From: Bradyrhizobium sp. SRL28
Lineage (GTDB): Bacteria; Pseudomonadota; Alphaproteobacteria; Rhizobiales; Xanthobacteraceae
DNA: 64,000 nt
Assembly (NCBI RefSeq): GCF_018596315.1
Contig: NZ_JAHEAG010000023.1
Location: forward strand, 1 to 64,000
Direction: 5' to 3'
Positions 18,301-24,865 of this stretch are shown here, piece by piece. Below the pieces are notes generated by a model. That model was not told the origin of the DNA. It ran no database searches and worked only from the letters and a program-made list of their open reading frames with translations. How positions within the stretch are numbered: position 1 is the stretch's first letter; the number at the start of each line of letters is the position of its first letter. Made by a program: the position numbers and the translations under genes.

Positions 18301-18867
18301 CGCGGCCTCGGTCTCGGCCTGTCGATCGTGGAACGGCTGGCGCGCGTGCTCAACCATGGCATCGCGATCGACGCCACTGCCAGCGGCGGCTCGGTGTTTT
18401 CGGTGACGGTGCCGGTCGCCAAGGCGATCAATCATACCGCCGCCGTCACCAGCGCAACGCCGCTTTCCAAGACGCCGATGAGCGGCGCGCTTATCGTTTG
18501 CATCGAGAACGACCCGGCGATCCTGGACGGCATGAAGACGCTGCTGACGGCGTGGGACGCCGAGGTGATCGCGGTGGCCGATCCCGACGCTGCGATCACG
18601 GCGATCGAAGCCTCCGGCAGCAGCGTGACCGGCCTTCTGGTCGACTACCATCTCGACCGCGGCAACGGCGTCGCCGCGATCCGCGAGATCCGCCGCCGCT
18701 TCGGCGAAAACATTCCTGCCATCCTGATCACGGCCGATCGCAGCCCGAATGTCCGCGCCGCCGCGCGCGAGGAAAACATCGCGATCCTCAACAAGCCGGT
18801 CAAACCAGCCTCGCTCCGCGCCCTGCTCGGCCAGTGGCGGGCGCAGCAGTTGGTGGCGGCAGAGTAG
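15358..18867 (+). CDS. PutP(SLC5)-type hybrid sensor histidine kinase, CrbS/MxtR-like
   Basis: 1169 aa from ATG 15358. Residues ~1-500 form a sodium/solute-symporter-like membrane module with about 13 helices. A PAS region lies at ~640-770, then a short coiled coil. The HisKA H-box ASHDILQPLN has its His near residue 813 and is followed by an HATPase with N and G boxes (NAIKY, DTGVGIP, GLGLGLS). A C-terminal receiver (~1043-1160) has its phospho-acceptor Asp near 1094 (LLVDYHLD) and conserved NKPVK lysine. This is the CrbS/MxtR architecture, which with a NarL-type partner controls acetate and related carbon uptake genes in several proteobacteria. The CrbR-like partner is at 21890-22561. Confidence 0.92.
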   Translation: MLHDWGVIAAAFAYIGLLFGVASYGDRLSPSQRGRAGMLIYPLSLAIYCTSWTFFGSVGFATRTSTDFLAIYVGPILMIGLCTPLLRRVIQLAKSQNITSIADFIAARYGKSQAVAGTVAVIAIVGSVPYIALQLKAVASSLETILSEDKLFSSIPIIGDIALVVTLAMAAFAVLFGTRQSDATEHQHGLMLAVATESIVKLVAFLAAGAFVTFWMFTPVELIERAMKTPEAVRAINYSPSIGNFLTMTLLSFCAIMLLPRQFHVTVVENSSPEEVSRARWLFPLYLVAINLFVIPIAIAGLVTFPFGAVDSDMYVLALPIEADSPLLSIAVFVGGLSAATAMVIVECVALSIMVSNDIVLPLVLQRSPATRDSQKDFGDFLLRIRRFAIFAIMVMAYFYYRALGNAQLAAIGLLSFAALAQLAPAFFGGLFWREGTARGAMTGMLVGFAVWAYTLFLPSFLEGNPTGLLLLQHGPFGIEALRPRALFGADLPPLMHGVLWSLSLNILTYIVMSIAQRPSSIERLQADLFVPNTLTPITPTFRRWRTTVTVQDIQSTVAQYLGPERAAQAFEAFAAGHPGHLDPAAPADFELLQHAERLIASSIGAASSRLVMSLLLRKRTVSAKAALKLLDDSHAALHFNREILQTALNHVRQGIAVFDADLQLICSNAQFGEILALPPHLVQLGIPLQEILEFMGAVSPADFGDPDGLLQRRLDAYTTEGEPYLERLPDRHMVIEVRSNRMPGGGFVVTFSDVTPSFEAAEALERANATLEKRVRDRTEELTRLNSELAQAKSTAEDANISKTRFLAAASHDILQPLNAARLYVTSLVERQSGGEDSRLVENIDDSLEAIEEILGALLDISRLDAGAMATSISSFKMADLMRSLEIEFAPIARAKGLELAFVPCSLPVQSDRSLLRRLLQNFISNAIKYTPRGRVLVGCRRHGQSLQIGVYDTGVGIPVTKRGEIFKEFHRLEQGARIARGLGLGLSIVERLARVLNHGIAIDATASGGSVFSVTVPVAKAINHTAAVTSATPLSKTPMSGALIVCIENDPAILDGMKTLLTAWDAEVIAVADPDAAITAIEASGSSVTGLLVDYHLDRGNGVAAIREIRRRFGENIPAILITADRSPNVRAAAREENIAILNKPVKPASLRALLGQWRAQQLVAAE

Positions 18868-18916
18868 CACGCTAGTTCTCTTCAAAGTTCGCTATTGGCG
18901 GGATGGCGAGGCCAAC

Positions 18917-20320
18917 TCAGGGTTTGCGCAAGGAACGCAAGCGCAACCCGGTCAGGAAAGCGAGTATCGCGCACACGGCAAAGCTCGCCGGCACCCAGAA
19001 GGCGGTGCGCGCCATTCCCTCATCCGGAACCGCAGCCGACAGTCCACTGGCATTTGCTATCACCCCCGCTATCGCCGCGCCGAATGCAAAGCCCATCTGC
19101 TGCACGGTGGGGACCGATGAGGCCGCAACGACCTCGTTGCCCGCCCTTGCGCTGTCCATGATCCGGTGCGCGACAAAGGGCCAACACTGGCCGATGCCCG
19201 CACCCAGTGCGGCAATTGCCGAGACCAGCAGCAATGCGGATGCCGTGGCGTACGGCGCGAGAAACGCGATGGCCATCAGGCTCAGCCCCATGACTGCCGG
19301 CCCCGTCAGCATCAATCGATCCGGCCAGCGTACCGACACCCCGGCGGTTGCAATCGAGGCGATCGTCCACGCCAGCGAGGCGCTGGCGACGGCAAAGCCG
19401 GCCGAGAGCGGATCGAAACCATGCAACTGCTGCAGGAACATGGGCACGTAGATCTGAAGCGGGCTGAAGGTGATGCAGAGCAGTAGCGCAAGCCATAGCC
19501 CGACACCCGTCTGTGTGCGCCATGAAAACGCGTCGCTCGGCAGGAGCCGGGTCGTTGCCAAACGGTCGAGCCGCAACATCACCGCGAGCGAGACGCCCGC
19601 CGCGACGATCAGTCCCGATTTCGCAAGCAGCGATGCGACGACAGATGCGGCGGACGTTGCAGCAATCGCGAGGCAGATCAGGGCGACCCGTCCGGCGGGC
19701 ACGCGCAGGGGTGACGTTCCACGGGCCGTCACCGACGGCAAGATGAAGAAGGCGCTTATTGCCAGGACAACGGCAATAACGGCGGTCGTGACAAAGGCAC
19801 TGCGCCAGTTGCCAAAATGGGCGAACACCCCGCCGACGAGGGGACCGATCAGAACTGACATGCTCCAACTGGTCGACATCAGTGCAATCGTCCTTGACCA
19901 AGCCGATTCCGGGAACGTTCCGCGGACCAGCACATAGGCGACGGCAGCCTCCAGGCCGCCGCCGAATCCCTGAATGAGCCTGCCGACAACGATCCAGCCC
20001 ATGGCCGGAGCCATCGAGCAAAGCAGGGCGCCGAGGGCGAATATCGTGACGCCCACGCAATAAACTGTTCGGGAGCCAACTGCGGTCGCGAGCACGCCAA
20101 CACAACTTGCGGCGACGATGGAGGAGGCAAGGTAGGCGGTGGTCGGCCAACTCAACATTGCGACGCCACCGAGCTCACCGACGATGGACGGCAGCACGGT
20201 CGTCAGCAGCAATACGTTCATGGATTGCAGCAGCACCCCGCCAAGCAGGATCGCGAGCGTCGGAATCCATTCCCGTTTGAAGAGCGATCGCCACCCTTCC
20301 CGGACAGAGTCCTGCTCCAT
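18917..20320 (-). CDS. MFS transporter (drug-efflux type)
   Basis: 467 aa with 12 or more hydrophobic helices. Motif A-like and motif C-like regions are visible (GRLIQGFGGGLEAAVAYVLVR; SWSMSVLIGPLVGGVFAHFGNWRSAF), which place it with H+-driven exporters. It probably exports a toxic compound. It is divergent from the HTH regulator at 20411, with a perfect inverted repeat in the shared promoter, so that regulator is the likely repressor. The gene ends 50 bp from the stop of the hybrid kinase gene, in convergent orientation. Confidence 0.9.
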   Translation of the reverse strand: MEQDSVREGWRSLFKREWIPTLAILLGGVLLQSMNVLLLTTVLPSIVGELGGVAMLSWPTTAYLASSIVAASCVGVLATAVGSRTVYCVGVTIFALGALLCSMAPAMGWIVVGRLIQGFGGGLEAAVAYVLVRGTFPESAWSRTIALMSTSWSMSVLIGPLVGGVFAHFGNWRSAFVTTAVIAVVLAISAFFILPSVTARGTSPLRVPAGRVALICLAIAATSAASVVASLLAKSGLIVAAGVSLAVMLRLDRLATTRLLPSDAFSWRTQTGVGLWLALLLCITFSPLQIYVPMFLQQLHGFDPLSAGFAVASASLAWTIASIATAGVSVRWPDRLMLTGPAVMGLSLMAIAFLAPYATASALLLVSAIAALGAGIGQCWPFVAHRIMDSARAGNEVVAASSVPTVQQMGFAFGAAIAGVIANASGLSAAVPDEGMARTAFWVPASFAVCAILAFLTGLRLRSLRKP

Positions 20321-20376
20321 GTCGGGGCCTCCCTCCGGACCAACGCTGGGAGTTGCCAGCGATGGACATCCGGGTT

Positions 20377-20404
20377 ATTTTAGATAGCATTTTGTTTCTA
20401 AAAT
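20377..20404. promoter_or_regulatory. operator palindrome between MFS exporter and HTH regulator
   Basis: ATTTTAGA (20377-20384) and TCTAAAAT (20397-20404) are perfect 8-bp inverted repeats with a 12-bp spacer. The site is AT-rich in a GC-rich region, 57 bp from the MFS start and 6 bp before the regulator start, as expected for an autoregulated divergent promoter. Confidence 0.75.
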
Positions 20405-20410
20405 AAATCC

Positions 20411-21055
20411 ATGAGTCAAGACGAAGACCGCAGTCAGGATCGCATCCTGTTTCACCTGAAGACGCGCGGACCGCAGGTCGCCGCCGACATCGGCGCGCGC
20501 CTTGACATGACCCCGGCCGGCGCGCGCCAGCACCTCCTCAAGCTTGAGGCGGCAGGCCTGGTGGAGAGCGAGGACCAACGCGAAGGGCGCGGGCGGCCAA
20601 GGAAATATTGGCGGTTGACGCAGCGCGGCCACGAGCGGTTCCCCGATCGCCACTCCGATTTGACCCTGGATTTATTGCAATCCATGCGCGACGTCTTTGG
20701 CGACGACGGCCGGGAAAGGCTGATCGAGCACCGCGAGCGTGCGATCGTCGCCAACTACCGCAAATTCGTCCGCGCGCAGGGTTCACTTCGTCAGAAGCTG
20801 ACGGCGCTGGCACGGATTCGAAGCCGTGAGGGCTACATGGCGAGCGTGGCCAAGGATACCCGGGACAGCTTTCTGTTGGTCGAGAACCACTGCCCGATTT
20901 GCGCGGCAGCAACCGCTTGCCAGGGTCTCTGTCGTTCGGAACTTGCGGTGTTCCGCGCCGTGCTGGGGACCGACGTGACCGTCGAGCGCATCGACCATAT
21001 TCTCGCCGGGGCTCGTCGCTGCGCATACCGGATCACGCGGCGGCAGCCAGGATGA
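20411..21055 (+). CDS. HTH regulator with C-terminal Cys cluster (SufR-like)
   Basis: 214 aa. A winged HTH of the ArsR/DeoR-like kind occupies ~8-80 (ILFHLKTRGPQVAADIGARLDMTPAGARQHLLKLEAAGLV). The C-terminal half has four clustered cysteines in the pattern C-x2-C-x5-C-x3-C (ENHCPICAAATACQGLC) plus a later Cys (RRCAY). This recalls the SufR group of Fe-S-cluster-sensing repressors. It likely senses redox, nitric oxide or metal stress and represses the divergent exporter. No clear Shine-Dalgarno site precedes ATG 20411, because the operator occupies that space. Confidence 0.85.
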   Translation: MSQDEDRSQDRILFHLKTRGPQVAADIGARLDMTPAGARQHLLKLEAAGLVESEDQREGRGRPRKYWRLTQRGHERFPDRHSDLTLDLLQSMRDVFGDDGRERLIEHRERAIVANYRKFVRAQGSLRQKLTALARIRSREGYMASVAKDTRDSFLLVENHCPICAAATACQGLCRSELAVFRAVLGTDVTVERIDHILAGARRCAYRITRRQPG

Positions 21056-21116
21056 GCGCATCCTCCTTCAAGGCTCGCCATGCGAGCGCCCTGGGGATGG
21101 CGGAGATGGAACGGTC

Positions 21117-21189
21117 TTAGGTCGTCGGCGTTCCCTGGCACCATTGGCCCCCCGTCGCCCAGTGGCGGGTGCAACAGAGGGCAGAGTAG
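21117..21189. pseudogene. fused remnants of the 3' ends of the CrbR-like and CrbS-like genes
   Basis: Bases 21117-21150 read on the minus strand give GQWCQGTPTT-stop, matching the C-terminus of the regulator at 21890 (GQWRQGTPTG-stop). Bases 21159-21189 read on the plus strand give QWRVQQRAE-stop, matching the C-terminus of the kinase (QWRAQQLVAAE-stop) with near-identical DNA (compare 18831-18867 and 21890-21925). The pieces are joined interior to interior. They look like a scar of duplication or insertion. Confidence 0.75.
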
Positions 21190-21210
21190 ACGCGGCGCGC
21201 TCGTCGGATG

Positions 21211-21882
21211 TCACCAGTTCATTGTCTTGCCGACCAGCCCGACCAGTTCCGGATCATCAAAGGTCGCGGCCGTGCAGATCGCGCCCGCAGCGAGCAGATC
21301 GCCATGGCCGAGGCTCGTCCGTATTCCAATCGTCGCGATGCCGGCCGCCGAAGCGGATTGAACGCCGGAGCGGGAATCCTCGAATGCGAGAGACAGGTCG
21401 GGCGCGGCGCGCACCGCGCGCAACCCCTCCAGATACGGCAGCGGGTGCGGCTTTCCGTGTGGAAGCTCGTCGCCGATGATCACAGCCTTGAACCGCTGCA
21501 TGATGCCCAGCCCGGAAAGCATCATTTCGGCGTTCAGGCGGGGCGCGTTGGTTACCGCCACCATGGGGACGTCAGCGCGATCCGCCAGGGCAAGCAGTTT
21601 CATCAGACCCGCTAACGGTTTGATTTGTCCCGACGCGAGCTTGCGGAATGCTTCTTCCTTCTCCGCCATGATGGCCGCCCGGCGCTCCGGCGATCGACCC
21701 GGCAGAAACCGCTCGCTGATCGAAATATTGGAAAACCCCATCAGCTCTTTCGAGGCGCGATCGCGATCGAACACATGGCCATGCGGCGCGAACACCTGAT
21801 TGAACGCTTGCAGATGAAGCGCATCGGTGTCGGCCAGCGTGCCGTCGATGTCGAACAGCAGCGCCCTGCCGGATCCGGACAT
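21211..21882 (-). CDS. HAD-superfamily phosphatase (beta-phosphoglucomutase-like)
   Basis: 223 aa. HAD motifs are in order: DIDGTLADTD (nucleophile and acid/base Asp) near residues 11-20, VTNAP (motif II), GKPHP with its lysine (motif III) and FEDSRSGVQSA (motif IV). The helical cap after motif I is of the type found in phosphoglycolate phosphatase and beta-phosphoglucomutase. Substrate not determinable. It begins 7 nt after the stop of the CrbR-like regulator gene, so the two are probably co-transcribed. Short remnants of that regulator's 3' end lie on its other side. Confidence 0.9.
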   Translation of the reverse strand: MSGSGRALLFDIDGTLADTDALHLQAFNQVFAPHGHVFDRDRASKELMGFSNISISERFLPGRSPERRAAIMAEKEEAFRKLASGQIKPLAGLMKLLALADRADVPMVAVTNAPRLNAEMMLSGLGIMQRFKAVIIGDELPHGKPHPLPYLEGLRAVRAAPDLSLAFEDSRSGVQSASAAGIATIGIRTSLGHGDLLAAGAICTAATFDDPELVGLVGKTMNW

Positions 21883-21889
21883 GGAACTG

Positions 21890-22561
21890 TTACCCTGTTG
21901 GCGTTCCCTGGCGCCATTGGCCGCCGGCGATCTTCGCCGCGGCGATCACGGCCTGGGTGCGGCTCTCGACGCCGAGCTTCTGCAGGATCGCCGAAACATG
22001 CGCCTTGATGGTCGCTTCCGAGACGCCGAGCTCATAGGCGATCTGCTTGTTGAGCAGGCCCTCCGACAGCATCATCAGCACGCGCACCTGCTGCGGGGTC
22101 AGCGTGACCAGGCGATCGCGCAGCCGCGCCATGTCGGGGTCGTCGGCCGAGGAGAGATCGGTGTCCGGCGGAACCCAGACGTCGCCCTCCATCACCTTCA
22201 TGATGGCGTCGCGCAGCGTTTCGACACCGAAGCGCTTGGGGATAAAGCCGGAGGCGCCGAAATCCAGCGACCTGCGGATCGTGCCGGCGTCGTCGCTGGC
22301 GGACACGATTACCACCGGGATCGCCGGGTATTGCGCGCGCAGATAGATCAGGCCGGAGAATCCCGAGATCCCCGGCATGGTGAGATCAAGCAGGATCAGG
22401 TCGACGTCGGAATCCCGTTCCAGCAGTGCGGTGAGATCGTCGAACGATCCGGCCTCGCTGACGACAGCCGATGCCACGACGCTCGCGACCGCCTGCCGCA
22501 ACGCGTCGCGGAACAGCGGATGGTCATCGGCAATGACGAGATGGGTATTGGCAGCGGTCAT
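21890..22561 (-). CDS. NarL/LuxR-family response regulator, CrbR/ErdR-like
   Basis: 223 aa. Receiver residues are seen as DDHPLF (acidic pair), LLDLTMPG (phospho-acceptor Asp near 56) and the conserved Lys in PKRFG. The C-terminal LuxR-type HTH is at ~150-212 (LTPQQVRVLMMLSEGLLNKQIAYELGVSEATIKAHVSAILQKLGV). It is probably phosphorylated by the PutP-type hybrid kinase at 15358. In known CrbSR/MxtR-ErdR systems the regulator activates acetate-assimilation genes. Here the divergent neighbours are two MHS carriers, which are the likely targets. Confidence 0.92.
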   Translation of the reverse strand: MTAANTHLVIADDHPLFRDALRQAVASVVASAVVSEAGSFDDLTALLERDSDVDLILLDLTMPGISGFSGLIYLRAQYPAIPVVIVSASDDAGTIRRSLDFGASGFIPKRFGVETLRDAIMKVMEGDVWVPPDTDLSSADDPDMARLRDRLVTLTPQQVRVLMMLSEGLLNKQIAYELGVSEATIKAHVSAILQKLGVESRTQAVIAAAKIAGGQWRQGTPTG

Positions 22562-22883
22562 TTACTTCTTGCGAAAAGCGTTGCGGCCAACCGGTGACGT
22601 TTTCGGCAGGCCAGCCAAGCGGTTTTGCAATTGTCCCCTGCCCGGCTGTCGCATGCAAGCGCGCAATATTGCCATGCGGCGACGCGGTTAACCGCGGATT
22701 TGTGCGCTGCAACGCGACGACGCTGCGGCACGATCGGCGCGTGGAAAGGCCGGGCAAAAGCCGAAAGTCGTATTGGGAGAGGTTTTACGGCGATGTTACC
22801 GTGAAAGCCAAGCCCATGAGTCCATCCGGCAGCAAGACCGGCGCATGGGGTCAAAGCGTTGCAACAACGATTTGGAGGGACAA
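22562..22883. other. 322-bp divergent intergenic region, regulator/MHS carrier
   Basis: No gene is supported. It holds the 18-nt motif at 22760-22777 shared with the region upstream of the second carrier. Confidence 0.55.
22760..22777 (+). promoter_or_regulatory. 18-nt motif shared by both MHS carrier promoters (copy 1)
   Basis: GCCGAAAGTCGTATTGGG lies 124 bp before the carrier ATG at 22884. The copy at 24752-24769 matches at 16 of 18 positions although the surrounding sequence is unrelated, so it is probably a regulatory site. Candidate target of the CrbR-like regulator (inference). Confidence 0.55.
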
Positions 22884-24536
22884 ATGGCGACAATGACTGC
22901 AACGTCCGCGAAGGCCGCGGGCATGTCAAAGGACGAGAAATTCGTCATCTTCGCTTCCTCGCTCGGCACAGTCTTCGAATGGTACGATTTCTATCTCTAT
23001 GCCACGCTGGCACCATTCTTCGCCTCGCTGTTCTTCCCGCCCGGTAACGACACAGCGGCACTGCTCTCCGCCTTCGCAACCTATGCGGCGGGCTTTCTGG
23101 TGCGCCCGTTCGGCGCCATCATTTTCGGTCGCATCGGCGATTTGGTCGGACGCAAGTACACCTTCCTCGTCACCATCGTGGTGATGGGCGGCGCGACCTT
23201 CCTGGTCGGCCTGTTGCCCACATTCCAAACCATCGGCTGGTTGGCCCCGATCCTGTTGGTGGCGTTGCGCCTTGCCCAGGGCCTCGCGCTCGGCGGCGAA
23301 TATGGCGGCGCGGCAACCTATGTGGCCGAGCATGCACGGCCGAACGAGCGCGGCTTTGCAACAAGCTTCATTCAGACCACGGCGACGCTCGGCTTCTTCC
23401 TGGCGTTGCTGGTGATCGGGCTCTGCCGCTTCTATATGGACGCCAAGGTGTTCGCTGAATGGGGCTGGCGAATTCCGTTCTGGATTTCGCTGATCCTGCT
23501 GGTGTTCTCGGTCTACATCCGGCTGCGCCTGAACGAATCGCCGATCTTTGCGAAGATGAAGGAAGAAGGCAAAGGGTCCACGGCGCCGCTGACCGAGAGC
23601 TTCTTCCACTACCCGAACAATAAATACGTGCTGCTCGCCCTGCTCGGCGCCACCGCCGGCCAGGGCGTGGTGTGGTACACAGGACAGTTCTATGCGCTGT
23701 TCTTCCTCATCATCACGCTCAAGCTCGACTATGTCTCAGCCTATTCGCTGATCGCACTCTCGCTCCTGATCGGCACGCCGTTCTTCATCTTTTTCGGCTG
23801 GCTGTCGGACCGCATCGGCCGGCTGAAGATCATCCTGGCAGGCTGCTTGATTGCGGCGGTCACCTTCTTCCCGCTGTTCAGGGGACTCACCCACTTCGTC
23901 AATCCTGACCTTGAAGCTTTCGCCGAGAAGAATCCGATCACCGTATCGGCGGACCAGTCGACCTGTAACTTCCACATCTTCGTGGGACCGTGGTCCAACT
24001 TTACGCAATGCGACCGCGCGCAGGACTTCCTTACCAAGTCGGGACTCTCGTTCAAGATCGTGAGCGTGCCCGGGTCGAAGTCCGTCGACATGACGATCGG
24101 CCCGACCAAAGTCGAGGGCTGGGACAATGCCAGATGGACGGCCGCGCTCAAGGCGGCCGGCTATCCGGCTTCAGCTGACAAAGCCAAGGTCAACTGGTTC
24201 ATGACCGAGCTGATCCTGGTGATCATGGTGATCTATGTCACCATGGTATATGGGCCGATCGCCGCGTTCCTGGTCGAGATGTTCCCGACCAAGATCCGCT
24301 ATACATCGATGTCGCTGCCATACCACATCGGCAACGGCTGGTTCGGCGGCATGCTGCCACTGCTCGCAACCGCGATCGTGGCCGCGACCGGCGATATCTA
24401 CGCAGGCCTCTGGTATCCGATCGGTGTCGCGGTGATGACGCTGGTCGTTGGCCTGCTCTTCCTGAAGGACACCAAGGACGTCGATATCACCAGCGGCTCC
24501 GGTGTCGACATCCAGGGCAGCAGAGCGCCAGCCTGA
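22884..24536 (+). CDS. MHS-family MFS carrier with periplasmic insert (paralogue 1)
   Basis: 550 aa from ATG 22884, with GGAGGGA immediately upstream. It is a metabolite:H+ symporter-type MFS protein, with the typical N-terminal GTVFEWYDFYLY, motif A RIGDLVGRK, GLALGGEYGGAATYVAEH and FPTKIRYTSMSLPYHIGNG. An extra hydrophilic segment of about 100 residues sits between helices in the C-terminal half (~335-440) and holds two cysteines (TCNF...QCDRA), probably a periplasmic subdomain with a disulfide. Substrate likely an organic acid (family inference). It is a tandem paralogue of the next gene. Confidence 0.9.
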   Translation: MATMTATSAKAAGMSKDEKFVIFASSLGTVFEWYDFYLYATLAPFFASLFFPPGNDTAALLSAFATYAAGFLVRPFGAIIFGRIGDLVGRKYTFLVTIVVMGGATFLVGLLPTFQTIGWLAPILLVALRLAQGLALGGEYGGAATYVAEHARPNERGFATSFIQTTATLGFFLALLVIGLCRFYMDAKVFAEWGWRIPFWISLILLVFSVYIRLRLNESPIFAKMKEEGKGSTAPLTESFFHYPNNKYVLLALLGATAGQGVVWYTGQFYALFFLIITLKLDYVSAYSLIALSLLIGTPFFIFFGWLSDRIGRLKIILAGCLIAAVTFFPLFRGLTHFVNPDLEAFAEKNPITVSADQSTCNFHIFVGPWSNFTQCDRAQDFLTKSGLSFKIVSVPGSKSVDMTIGPTKVEGWDNARWTAALKAAGYPASADKAKVNWFMTELILVIMVIYVTMVYGPIAAFLVEMFPTKIRYTSMSLPYHIGNGWFGGMLPLLATAIVAATGDIYAGLWYPIGVAVMTLVVGLLFLKDTKDVDITSGSGVDIQGSRAPA

Positions 24537-24545
24537 TGTCACGAC

Positions 24546-24620
24546 AGCCGGCGGCAGCAGCCGCCGGCTCGGACCCACTCGACAACCGACCGTGGAGCAA
24601 TCCGCGGCCGGCTTTGTTTT
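24546..24620 (+). terminator. two hairpins after MHS carrier 1
   Basis: A perfect 10-bp hairpin (24546-24555 with 24560-24569) is followed by a second one (24586-24596 with 24601-24611, two mismatches) and a T-rich tail. The second resembles the terminator at 26561-26596 after the paralogue (GGAGCAATCCGCGGCCGG against GGAGCGATCCGCGGCCGG), so it may have been duplicated with the gene. Confidence 0.65.
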
Positions 24621-24865
24621 GGCCGGTGTTGCCCGCAAACGGCAGCACGGTCTCGTGCCGATGGGCGCGCAATGCTCGATCGGCTGGGTCGGCATTTGCC
24701 TGAATAGTAAGCGCCGCCAACCTGATCGTGCGCCCAGAGGTCCAACGTCCCGCCGAAAGTACTATTGGGGCTGGCCTCCCGAACATGTAGGAAAGTTCAC
24801 AAATAATTGTGCGCCGGTTAGGCGCAACGCATTTGCGAGTCAAAAAAGCAGGGGAGCGATCAAAG
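24621..24865. other. rest of the 329-bp intergenic region between MHS carriers
   Basis: No gene is seen. It contains the second copy of the shared 18-nt motif (24752-24769) and a 6-bp inverted repeat TGCGCC-GGTTA-GGCGCA at 24810-24826. Confidence 0.5.
24752..24769 (+). promoter_or_regulatory. 18-nt motif shared by both MHS carrier promoters (copy 2)
   Basis: GCCGAAAGTACTATTGGG, 114 bp before the ATG at 24866, differs from copy 1 at only two adjacent bases. The similar distance to both starts supports a shared regulator. Confidence 0.55.

Noticed and set aside
15598..18885. 1095-aa minus-strand open frame
   Set aside because: Mirror of the hybrid kinase gene; Arg/Asp/Gln-rich with no recognisable domain.
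18917..22561. Genomic island by tRNA integration
   Set aside because: No integrase, no tRNA fragment and no att-like repeat is seen; the only flanking repeats are ends of the local regulator genes.
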